From: Hyphomicrobiales bacterium
GTDB lineage: Bacteria; Pseudomonadota; Alphaproteobacteria; Rhizobiales; Rhizobiaceae
Assembly: GCA_002401155.1 (NCBI GenBank)
Contig: NVSG01000002.1
Location: 407,462 to 471,461 of the forward strand
DNA length: 64,000 bases
Direction of reading: 5' to 3'
Shown here: positions 47,453 through 55,851 of the stretch, piece by piece
How positions within the stretch are numbered: the first letter of the stretch is position 1
Layout of the letters: every line of letters begins with the position of its first letter
Position numbers and translations under genes: made by a program
The notes under the pieces: generated by a model
What the model saw: only the letters and a program-made list of their open reading frames with translations
The model's database searches: none
What the model was told of the DNA's origin: nothing

Positions 47453-47869
47453 ATGACAACTTTAAAAATCACAGCAGGACCATACACATTCGATGCAAAA
47501 CTGGAAACCAAACTCGCCCCCAAAACCTGCGAAGCGTTCCTCAAACATCTGCCTTTTGTCAGCAAAATTGTTCATGTGCGCTGGAGCGGGGAAGGTGTTT
47601 GGATGCCGCTTGGGGATATGGATTTCGGTATCGATTTTGAAAATAATACCAGCTACCCGGCTCCCGGCCAGATCATCATCTATCCCGGCGGCGTCAGCGA
47701 AACCGAGATATTACTGGCCTATGGCGGTGTGCAATTTGCCTCCAAAGCCGGTCAGCTTTCGGGCAATCATTTCATGACTTTGACATCAGGGTTGGAAAAT
47801 CTCGTGTCTCTGGGAAAAATGACCCTTTGGCAGGGTGCACAGGACATTCGCTTCGAACTGGCTGAATAG
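47453..47869 (+). CDS. DUF3830 family (cyclophilin-like) protein
   Basis: A 138-residue single-domain protein matching DUF3830: a beta-barrel with FDAKLETKLAPKTCEAFLKH near residue 14, VHVRWSGEGVWMPLGD near 41, and PGQIIIYPGGVSETEILLAYG near 70. The fold resembles cyclophilin, but no isomerase activity is established. It is probably co-transcribed with the VOC gene. Confidence 0.87.
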   Translation: MTTLKITAGPYTFDAKLETKLAPKTCEAFLKHLPFVSKIVHVRWSGEGVWMPLGDMDFGIDFENNTSYPAPGQIIIYPGGVSETEILLAYGGVQFASKAGQLSGNHFMTLTSGLENLVSLGKMTLWQGAQDIRFELAE

Positions 47870-47877
47870 GTTAGAGC

Positions 47878-48516
47878 CTAAAACCGCTGAACAACCGGTG
47901 AAGGCTCACCGCTGGTTTCTTGTATATCGCCAGTTTGTGGGTAGCCGCGATAGCGCCAATAGGCAAAACCGCCTGCTGCCCCGCCGAGAATGAAGCAAAA
48001 TGATATCGACGAGGTCGGGATGCCACGGGCTATATCGGTGAGCATCATCACGCTGCCGCTTATTGCTCCGATCAACACGTCGGACGTTCCTCGTTTTACG
48101 CCGAAAAATTGGAATATATCAGCTAATATTCGTATTGGAATCAGCATGAGGGGAGAAATGACCATCATCATTATCATGCCGCTCAACAGATTCATGAACA
48201 ATCGTGGCGTCGCGCCAGCTGGCGCGTTGGAATCGACCAAAAAGCTGACCAACAGCACACTAACAATAAAACCCGTTACACACGCCTTGAAATAGGCCCA
48301 TGCAATATGCTCTTTTTTTGCATTGTCGCGCGGGGAAAAAAGCTTCAGAGCAGCTTCAACACCACTGTCGCCAGTCGCAAATGTTTCGCCGCTTGAAGCG
48401 CGATGTTCAATGATTATGTCTGTTTTTTCAGGAGCGCCCGACTGGGGAGAGCTGCTATTGTACAGAGAAATATTTCGGTCATCATATAACTTTTCTACAC
48501 TCGCATTATTCCGCAT
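47878..48516 (-). CDS. Hypothetical four-helix membrane protein
   Basis: 212 residues. A soluble N-terminal part (about 1-75) is followed by about four membrane helices: AYFKACVTGFIVSVLLVSFL, FMNLLSGMIMMMVISPLMLI, DVLIGAISGSVMMLTDIA and ISFCFILGGAAGGFAYW. CAGGAG six bases before the ATG at 48516 fixes the start. No family is recognised. It converges on DUF3830 and diverges from ppdK. Confidence 0.75.
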   Translation of the reverse strand: MRNNASVEKLYDDRNISLYNSSSPQSGAPEKTDIIIEHRASSGETFATGDSGVEAALKLFSPRDNAKKEHIAWAYFKACVTGFIVSVLLVSFLVDSNAPAGATPRLFMNLLSGMIMMMVISPLMLIPIRILADIFQFFGVKRGTSDVLIGAISGSVMMLTDIARGIPTSSISFCFILGGAAGGFAYWRYRGYPQTGDIQETSGEPSPVVQRF

Positions 48517-48692
48517 AAACCACTCCTGATACAATAATCAAACGGGAAAATACCATGCAGGAGTTAGCTTTATGTTAATTGGAAGCATCAAACTGGATTG
48601 AATAAATTTCGCCATTCCATCGCGCTTTGCTCAATTGTGCTGCACCTGCTAACAAGCTATTCAAGTATACGATGCAATTTTGAGAGCTAATC

Positions 48693-51347
48693 ATGTCCGG
48701 GTGGATTTTTGGCTTCGCTGAGGGCAAGGCCGACGGCGATGCTTCCATGAAAGAGTTGTTGGGCGGCAAGGGAGCAAACCTTGCCGAGATGTCGGCTATC
48801 GGCTTGCCTGTACCCGCAGGTTTTACGATTTCCACCGATATCAGCACCTATTTTTATGAGAATGATAAGAACTTTCCAGCAGGGCTGAGTGACGAATTGC
48901 AGGCGGCACTGACCAATTTGGAGCAATCAAGCGGACGCTCCTTTGGCGCTGGTCCAAAGCCTCTGTTGGTCTCTATCCGCTCCGGTTCGCGCGCGTCCAT
49001 GCCCGGCATGATGGATACTATCCTCAATCTTGGTTTGAACGATAAAACAGTTCACGCGCTTGCAACCGAGACCGGCGATGAGCGCTTTGCATTTGATAGC
49101 TATCGCAGGTTTATCCAGATGTATGCCTGCGTGGTTATGGGGTTGGACCATGCGCATTTTGAAGATATTCTGGCGTTGGTCAAAAGCGCGCAAGGGTTCG
49201 AGTTCGACACAAATTTGAGCGTCGACGATTGGCGCGGTGTCATTCAGTCTTTCAAGGCGTTTGTTGAAGAAGAAACAGGGACACCCTTTCCGCAAGATGT
49301 GCAAAACCAGCTTTGGGGAGCGATCACAGCGGTATTTTCCTCATGGATGTCGCGCCGCGCCGTGATTTATCGTGGCATTCATAATATCCCTGACCATTGG
49401 GGAACGGCGGTTAATATTCAGGCCATGGTGTTTGGCAATCTGGGAGGGGATTCGGCATCCGGAGTGGCCTTTACCCGAAACCCAAGTACCGGTGAGAAGC
49501 AACTTTTTGGCGAATATCTGGCCAATGCTCAAGGCGAAGACGTGGTGGCGGGAATTCGCACCCCACACAGCCTCACCGAAATTGCCATGAAACTTACCGG
49601 TGATGAGCACGCTTCGCTTGAAAGCTGCATGCCGAAAATGTTTGGCGAGATCGTTGATGTAGCATCGCGATTGGAACGCCATTTTTGTGATATGCAGGAT
49701 ATTGAGTTCACTATCGAAAACGGCAAATTGTGGATATTGCAGACGCGCAGCGGCAAACGTACCGCTGATGCCACTTTGCGTATCGCGGTAGAATTGGCGC
49801 AGGAAGGCATTATTTCCAAATCGCAGGCGCTGGCACGGATTGATCCTTATGCGCTCAACCATTTGCTGCATCCGACCCTTGCGCCATCCAATGAACAGCC
49901 AGTGATTGTGACAGGCCTGCCCGCTTCGCCGGGAGCTGCTTGCGGCGAAGTTTGCTTTTCGCCTGAACGTGCAGAGGTTCTTCGGGGTGAGGGCAGGGCC
50001 ACCATTTTGGTGCGCCTTGAAACCAGCCCAGAAGATATTTTGGGCATGGATGCAGCCAAGGGAATTTTAACCGCACGCGGCGGTGCCACCAGCCACGCCG
50101 CCGTTGTCGCTCGCGGCATGGGTAAGCCCTGCATCGTGGGTGCTGGCAGTTTGAAAATAGATTATGAAGCCGGCGAGTTCACCGTGATGGGACGGCCATT
50201 TCATGAGGGCGATATCATCACCCTTGATGGTTCCACCGGGCGCGTTTACGCAGGTTCTGTGCAGATGAACCAGCCCGAATTTTCCAGCCATTTCGCCACC
50301 CTGATGGAATGGGCCGATAACACCAAAGCCATGAAAATCCGGGCCAATGCCGATACGCCGGCCGATGCCAGGCTGGCACGATCCTTCGGTGCCGAGGGCA
50401 TCGGGCTTTGCCGAACGGAGCGCATGTTTTTTGAAAGCGACCGCATCAATGCCATGCGGGAAATGATTTTGGCGGAGCATAAGCTCGCGCGTCGTGAGGC
50501 GCTTGAAAAACTACTCACCATGCAGCGCGCCGATTTCATCGAGATGTTTGAAATCATGGCGGGTATGCCGGTGGCAATCAGGCTTCTTGATCCGCCTTTG
50601 CATGAATTCCTGCCAAGTCAAAAGGGTGATATTGAGCAGGTCGCAAGCGCTATGGGGATTGAAGCCGAACGCCTGCAAAATCGTGTTGATTTGTTGTACG
50701 AGGTTAATCCCATGCTTGGCCATCGCGGTTGCCGTTTGGCGATTTCCTACCCTGAAATTATCGAGATGCAGGCCCGTGCAATCTTTGAAGCAGCACTGGC
50801 CGCCGAGCAGAGTACGGGGAGCAAAGTTACGCTGGAAATCATGGTGCCGGTGATTTCCATGAACAAGGAATTTATCTTTGTGAAGGAATGCATTGAGAAG
50901 ATTGCCGGAGAGGTGGACGAGGAGCAGGGCACAAAGATTGAATACACAATCGGGACCATCATCGAATTACCTCGCGCCGCATTGATTGCTGGCGAATTGG
51001 CCGAAAATGCAGAGTTCATTTCTTTCGGCACCAACGATTTGACCCAGACAAGTTTCGGCATGTCGCGCGATGATGCGACGGGGTTTCTTCGTGCCTATGA
51101 AAGATTGAGAATCATGCCGGATGATCCCTTCGTCACCATTGATGAGGATGGGGTTGGCGAATTGATGAAGATTGCCATAGAGCGCGGAAGATCAACTCGC
51201 CCGGGTATTGAAATAGGCATTTGTGGTGAACATGGCGGCGATCCCAAATCGATACAATTTTGCAATCAAATAGGGCTCGATTACGTTTCCTGCTCGCCCT
51301 ACCGAGTGCCCATTGCGCGTCTTGCAGCAGCTCAAGCTACCAAGTAA
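48693..51347 (+). CDS. ppdK: Pyruvate, phosphate dikinase
   Basis: An 884-residue enzyme that interconverts pyruvate, ATP and phosphate with PEP, AMP and diphosphate, supporting gluconeogenesis. The N-terminal ATP-grasp domain starts GGKGANLAEMSAIGLPVP. The phospho-His swivelling domain has GGATSHAAVVARGMGKPC near residue 455. The C-terminal PEP/pyruvate TIM barrel has the catalytic Cys in IGICGEHGGDP near 840. The length is standard. Its stop overlaps the convergent DMT gene by 11 bases. Confidence 0.97.
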   Translation: MSGWIFGFAEGKADGDASMKELLGGKGANLAEMSAIGLPVPAGFTISTDISTYFYENDKNFPAGLSDELQAALTNLEQSSGRSFGAGPKPLLVSIRSGSRASMPGMMDTILNLGLNDKTVHALATETGDERFAFDSYRRFIQMYACVVMGLDHAHFEDILALVKSAQGFEFDTNLSVDDWRGVIQSFKAFVEEETGTPFPQDVQNQLWGAITAVFSSWMSRRAVIYRGIHNIPDHWGTAVNIQAMVFGNLGGDSASGVAFTRNPSTGEKQLFGEYLANAQGEDVVAGIRTPHSLTEIAMKLTGDEHASLESCMPKMFGEIVDVASRLERHFCDMQDIEFTIENGKLWILQTRSGKRTADATLRIAVELAQEGIISKSQALARIDPYALNHLLHPTLAPSNEQPVIVTGLPASPGAACGEVCFSPERAEVLRGEGRATILVRLETSPEDILGMDAAKGILTARGGATSHAAVVARGMGKPCIVGAGSLKIDYEAGEFTVMGRPFHEGDIITLDGSTGRVYAGSVQMNQPEFSSHFATLMEWADNTKAMKIRANADTPADARLARSFGAEGIGLCRTERMFFESDRINAMREMILAEHKLARREALEKLLTMQRADFIEMFEIMAGMPVAIRLLDPPLHEFLPSQKGDIEQVASAMGIEAERLQNRVDLLYEVNPMLGHRGCRLAISYPEIIEMQARAIFEAALAAEQSTGSKVTLEIMVPVISMNKEFIFVKECIEKIAGEVDEEQGTKIEYTIGTIIELPRAALIAGELAENAEFISFGTNDLTQTSFGMSRDDATGFLRAYERLRIMPDDPFVTIDEDGVGELMKIAIERGRSTRPGIEIGICGEHGGDPKSIQFCNQIGLDYVSCSPYRVPIARLAAAQATK

Positions 51348-52248
51348 ATTTAACCAAAATTGCACCCGCAACAATCAGACCGATAATGGTCAAACGGGTT
51401 AAATCCAGTTTTTCCTTGAAGATCAAAACTCCGATGATCGTTGCAAAAATGATCGACGTTTCGCGCAATGCGGCAGCTTCCGCCACGCTGCCATACCATG
51501 TGGCGAGCATTAGACAACCAAAGCTTGAGAAGGCAAACAGCGCACCAATGATACCGCGAATTGCCAGCTTTGAAAGAGGGGGCGTCACCGCCATTTTACG
51601 CATCCGGTGAATGGCCACCAACGGAAAACCAAAGCCACCAAGAAAGAAAAACCAGGCTAGGAACATAAATGGTTCATCCGATAACCTGATACCATAGGCA
51701 TCCAGATTGGTAAAAAGGGCAACCATTATTCCGGTCATCACCGCAATGGCCACGGTCAAAATCAGTATCTTATTTGCAGCAGCATCCAGTTTTTTCAACC
51801 GTATGTTGACCCATGCGAGGGACAGAATTCCCCCCGAGAGCAATAGCAAGCCAAACCATTGGGATGGCCCCAATTGTTCGGTAAAGAGCATTGCCGCAAT
51901 GAAGGCACTGACCACCGGGCTGGTGCCTCTGACAATCGGGTAAACGAGGGTGAAATCACCTTTGACATAGGCCGCAGCCTGCAACCATTCGTAGATAAGA
52001 TGCAGGAGAAAGGACACCGCCAATATGGCAAATATCGATGCCGTGGGTAAAGGAACGACGAACAACACCACCGGCAGCGCCATCAAACTATAGCAAATAT
52101 TGATCGCACCCCGATTGAGGTAGGGATCAAATCCACTCTTGTTAATGGCGCCAAACACCGCATGGGAAAACGCCGATAAAAGCGTCAACCAAAGCGCCAT
52201 GGTGGCATTGTCGACGGTCGAGAAAAAACCCGTAACGGCTGAGATCAA
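51337..52248 (-). CDS. EamA/DMT-superfamily transporter
   Basis: A 303-residue inner-membrane protein with about ten helices in two EamA repeats, of the drug/metabolite transporter superfamily. Substrates of such proteins range from amino acids to sugars; none can be assigned. The TTG at 52248 overlaps the stop of the aminotransferase gene by four bases and has GAGAG eight bases upstream. An ATG at 52200 (MALWLTLLSAFSHAVF) is the alternative and fits family starts. Coupling to the aminotransferase hints at a shared amine or amino-acid substrate. Confidence 0.88.
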   Translation of the reverse strand: MISAVTGFFSTVDNATMALWLTLLSAFSHAVFGAINKSGFDPYLNRGAINICYSLMALPVVLFVVPLPTASIFAILAVSFLLHLIYEWLQAAAYVKGDFTLVYPIVRGTSPVVSAFIAAMLFTEQLGPSQWFGLLLLSGGILSLAWVNIRLKKLDAAANKILILTVAIAVMTGIMVALFTNLDAYGIRLSDEPFMFLAWFFFLGGFGFPLVAIHRMRKMAVTPPLSKLAIRGIIGALFAFSSFGCLMLATWYGSVAEAAALRETSIIFATIIGVLIFKEKLDLTRLTIIGLIVAGAILVKFTW

Positions 52249-53633
52249 GTGATTTTCTCTCGCGTGATCCAGTCTAGTGTGTCTTTCAGAGCCAGTTCCA
52301 GCCGATCAAACAATGCGTTTAATTCTGCTTCCGTGATGATCATTGGAGGGCAAAGCGAAATTGAATCCACAATCGCCCGGAAGATCGCGCCATGTTCCAG
52401 CGCAAACTGCACGGTATGAGGACCAACACCGGATTTTGGATCAAATGAGGCTTTGGTCTGCTTGTCGCGCACAAGTTCAACCGCGCCGACCAATCCCATA
52501 TAACGAACCTCACCCACAAGAGGATGCGCTTTGAGTTTTTCCATTCTCGCAGCAAATACCGGAGCAACGCTACGAACCTGACCAAGCATGTCGCGCTTTT
52601 GATAAATTTCAATTGCTTTCACACCGAGTGCTGTTCCCAGCGGATGGCCGCCATAGGTATAGCCATGGCCAAACATACCAAGCTTTGCCGATTGATCTTC
52701 CAGCGCTTGCATCATTTTTTCAGGCACCATCACAGCGCCCAGCGGCGCATAGGCTCCGGTCATCTGCTTGGCGCATGAGATGGTGTCGGGCTGCATGCCG
52801 AGGGATTGCGAACCCCACCATTCACCGGTGCGGCAGAATCCGGTAATCACTTCATCGGCGATCAGCAAAATATCGTGCGCCTTGAGGATCGGTTGGATGG
52901 CTGCGAAATAATCCTTCGGTGGAATAAGCACACCGCCAGCACCCATAATCGGTTCGGCAATCATCGCCGCAATGGTGTCGCCACCTTCGCGCTCAATCAT
53001 ATCTTCCAGCGATTTCACCAGACCGGCAAGGAATTCTTCTTCGGTTTCACCCTCATTGGCAAAACGATAATAATGTGGGCAGTCGGTGTGCAAAACCCGG
53101 TCGACCGGCAGATCAAAATCATTGTGATTGCCCGGAAGGCCGGTGAGGGAAGCTGCCATCACCGTTACCCCGTGATAGGCTTTTACCCGCGAAATAATTT
53201 TCTTTTTGTCGGGCCGTCCCAGCGCATTGTTATAATACCACGCCAGTTTCACTTGCGTATCATTGGCTTCAGAACCGGAACTGGTAAAGAACACATGCGA
53301 TATCGGTACGGGCGCAATTTCTTTTAGTTTTTCTGCAAGCTCAATCGCAGGCTCCATCGAGCGTCCGGTAAACAGATGATAATAGGGAAGTTTTTCCATC
53401 TGCTTTGTGGCAGCTTCGATCAGTTCTTCGTCGCCAAAACCAAGGCCAGCGCACCAAAGGCCGGACATGCCCTCGATATATTCTTTGCCATGGGCATCAT
53501 AAACATAGATGCCTTTGCCTTCATTGATGATCAAAGAGCCCGTGTCTTTGAGTTTATGCAAAGCTGAATAAGGGTGTAAGACGGATGCCACATCACGGGC
53601 CTGCATATTGGAAAGGGGAGTATTTTGGGTCAT
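52245..53633 (-). CDS. Class III omega-aminotransferase
   Basis: A 462-residue PLP-dependent aminotransferase, annotated in relatives as aspartate-family or omega-amino-acid aminotransferase. FFTSSGSEANDTQVKLAWYY binds the PLP phosphate near residue 110. YHGVTVMAASLTGLPG, ADEVITGFCRTGEW with the PLP-ring Asp, and the Schiff-base Lys in SCAKQMTGAYAPLGA (about 289) are all present. It transfers an amino group between an omega-amine (for example beta-alanine, putrescine or taurine) and pyruvate or another ketoacid. The ATG at 53633 follows a weak ribosome site. Confidence 0.93.
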   Translation of the reverse strand: MTQNTPLSNMQARDVASVLHPYSALHKLKDTGSLIINEGKGIYVYDAHGKEYIEGMSGLWCAGLGFGDEELIEAATKQMEKLPYYHLFTGRSMEPAIELAEKLKEIAPVPISHVFFTSSGSEANDTQVKLAWYYNNALGRPDKKKIISRVKAYHGVTVMAASLTGLPGNHNDFDLPVDRVLHTDCPHYYRFANEGETEEEFLAGLVKSLEDMIEREGGDTIAAMIAEPIMGAGGVLIPPKDYFAAIQPILKAHDILLIADEVITGFCRTGEWWGSQSLGMQPDTISCAKQMTGAYAPLGAVMVPEKMMQALEDQSAKLGMFGHGYTYGGHPLGTALGVKAIEIYQKRDMLGQVRSVAPVFAARMEKLKAHPLVGEVRYMGLVGAVELVRDKQTKASFDPKSGVGPHTVQFALEHGAIFRAIVDSISLCPPMIITEAELNALFDRLELALKDTLDWITREKIT

Positions 53634-53775
53634 GGTCTTTTTCAAATCACTTATGTTGCAGGGAAGTTTCTTTTAAAAATCCTATACCCAAATATTGAAA
53701 AATAAAACTGGTGTTTTCCATTCTTAAATTTGATATACGCAATGTTCCATTTGCTGAAGGCGAGTTGATATCTCC

Positions 53776-54636
53776 ATGGCTGGTTTCTACGAACGAAAAA
53801 GATCCGTATCCGCAATCTGGTGTCAAAGGCTGGGGATATTTTTGATACCCTATTTTCTGTTGGCAACTTTGATGCATCGCCTTGGTGGTATTCAAACACC
53901 GCAGCTTTTTGTAATTTTGGCGATTGGTCTGGTGATTTCAATTATTGCAATGATTCTTGCAATCAAAGCGGCGTCCGATCTCTGGTCCAAGGGCCATAAG
54001 GGCGGAAAAGTAATGGTGCGCGGGATGTTCCTGTCCCTCGCTGTGCTGCTGCCTTTCGGCTACTACGCTTATCTAGCCCTCGCTTTGCCGTTGGCCAATG
54101 ATGTATCCACCAACACGTTTAACCCGCCTCAATTCGTAAAAACCGAAGAATTTCGTTTGCGTCAAAAAGCTGCCGGTATCAATCAGCTGGCGGAATTTGA
54201 TGACGAATATTCAGAGCGCCTGCTACTTGCCTATCCAAAGGTCGGACCTCGGCGCTATCCGGCAGGGTCCGAGCGGGTGTTTCAGGCCGTCAATTCGATC
54301 ATAGTGGATAGAGGCTGGAAAGTAGTTGCCCGATACGGTGCGGTAGAATCAGCACCTGCATCCGACACAGAAAAACTTGCCGGAGCCAAAAAAGATGCGG
54401 CGGACGAAAATATTGCACCAGTCAATATCTCCGTCGAAGTCACCATATCCAGCCCGATATTTGGCTATAAATATGATGCGGTTATCCATATCGTCAGCGA
54501 GGATGTGACAACTTTGGTGGAAATGCGTTCTTCATCAAGATGGGGCGCTCATGATTTTGGCGTCAACGCAAAAATCATTGAGGCCTTCATGAAAGATCTC
54601 GATCTGTCTTTATTGGGATTGGCCGGCGAGGGCTAA
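53776..54636 (+). CDS. DUF1499 domain membrane protein
   Basis: 286 residues. Three membrane helices (about 18-35, 43-63 and 83-105) precede a soluble DUF1499 domain from about residue 130, with YPKVGPRRYPAGSERVFQAV near residue 155 and VEMRSSSRWGAHDFGVNAK near 253. The domain is common in proteobacteria and plastids; function is not known. It converges on the MBL hydrolase gene with two bases between; a short GGCTA/TAGCC pair spans both stops. Confidence 0.88.
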   Translation: MAGFYERKRSVSAIWCQRLGIFLIPYFLLATLMHRLGGIQTPQLFVILAIGLVISIIAMILAIKAASDLWSKGHKGGKVMVRGMFLSLAVLLPFGYYAYLALALPLANDVSTNTFNPPQFVKTEEFRLRQKAAGINQLAEFDDEYSERLLLAYPKVGPRRYPAGSERVFQAVNSIIVDRGWKVVARYGAVESAPASDTEKLAGAKKDAADENIAPVNISVEVTISSPIFGYKYDAVIHIVSEDVTTLVEMRSSSRWGAHDFGVNAKIIEAFMKDLDLSLLGLAGEG

Positions 54637-54638
54637 TT

Positions 54639-55562
54639 TTAGCCGTCCTCATTTACCGGAAAAAATCTGCCATTGATTGACGCTGCCTGATCGCTGGTGA
54701 TTTTGCCACGTGTAATCAAATCTTCGATATGGGCCAGTACGGATAGCCCCGCCGCTCCATGAAGCTTCGGATCTGTGCTTTTATAAATAACTTTTACGAT
54801 ATCCGGGATCGTTTCATCTCCCTTACGGATACGGGACAATACGGCGGTCTCGCGCATTTTGCGGTGGGCCCTCAACGCCCGGACAAATTTGGGCGCATTA
54901 TTCAACCGCCCGCCATGTCCCGGAAAATATACGGTTTCGCTACGGGCAGCCAATATTTCCAGCGAGGCCATGTAATCTGACATGGAGCCATCCGGCGGCG
55001 CGACAATCGTTGTTGCCCACGCCATCACATGGTCGCCGGAGAACATCATGTCGGTATCTACCAAGCCAAATGCCATGTGATTGGCCGTGTGGCCCGGTGT
55101 GAAAATCGCTTCCAGCGCCCAGCCCTCGCCCTTGATGATGTCGCTATTCGATAGAACCACATCCGGTTCAAATTCCCGGTCTGCCGAACCGTCCAATGGA
55201 TTATGTTCGCCAATGTGCAAATCTCTCGATGCCCGGTGCGGGCCTTCCCCATAGGTCGGCGCGCCGGTAAGGGCCGCAAGCTTTCGCGATAAGGGAGAAT
55301 GGTCTGCATGGGTGTGGGTGACAATAATATGGCTAAGAGTTCGCCCTTTAAGGGCATCCATGATTGCCGCAAGATGGGCATCATCACCCTCTGGACCAGG
55401 ATCGATAACAGCCACGTTTTTATCGCCAACAATATAGGTATTGGTACCATGGAAAGTGAACGGGCCACTATTATTGGCAGTAATGCGCTGCACACCCTCA
55501 GCTATACTAACAGCTTCGCCATGAGCTGGCACAAATTCCATTCTGAATTCTGGTGTCGCCAC
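54639..55562 (-). CDS. MBL-fold metallohydrolase (glyoxalase II / LACTB2-like)
   Basis: A 307-residue metallo-beta-lactamase-fold hydrolase. The metal motif THTHADHSPLSRKLA lies near residue 93, later His and Asp ligands are in FTPGHTANHMAFGL and FSGDHVMAWA, and PGHGGRL carries another His. A C-terminal winged domain (about 225-300) matches the LACTB2/glyoxalase II-like class. The substrate could be a thioester or RNA. The start is GTG at 55562, with AAGGA seven bases upstream; the longer frame to 55625 has no such site. Confidence 0.92.
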   Translation of the reverse strand: MATPEFRMEFVPAHGEAVSIAEGVQRITANNSGPFTFHGTNTYIVGDKNVAVIDPGPEGDDAHLAAIMDALKGRTLSHIIVTHTHADHSPLSRKLAALTGAPTYGEGPHRASRDLHIGEHNPLDGSADREFEPDVVLSNSDIIKGEGWALEAIFTPGHTANHMAFGLVDTDMMFSGDHVMAWATTIVAPPDGSMSDYMASLEILAARSETVYFPGHGGRLNNAPKFVRALRAHRKMRETAVLSRIRKGDETIPDIVKVIYKSTDPKLHGAAGLSVLAHIEDLITRGKITSDQAASINGRFFPVNEDG

Positions 55563-55696
55563 GTTTTTTTCCTTAACAATCAATACAATGAGCCAAAATA
55601 TGAAAGGCCGCAATCTTTTAGACAATTTTTGATGACTTAGAAAGCCTTGATGTATTTGATGGAAAAAACATTTCCAAGCATAAGTAATTATACTTC

Positions 55697-55768
55697 ATTT
55701 GGTAAGTAAAAATAACTTAGATTTACTTGTTCGCAGAAGGTACTTCGAAGACTTGTTCTTTACCAAAT
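55697..55768. other. Spaced inverted repeat upstream of the hybrid kinase gene
   Basis: ATTTGGTAA (55697-55705) and TTACCAAAT (55760-55768) are perfect 9-bp inverted copies 54 bases apart in an AT-rich spacer. They could be paired half-sites for a regulator or chance. Nothing else is recognised in the 289-base spacer. Confidence 0.35.
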
Positions 55769-55851
55769 ATTCATCATGAAATTGCTAGAATGCACTGTGC
55801 AGAATAATTTTCGGCATTTTGGGGATGCCCACGCGCATATGAGATTGAGTC

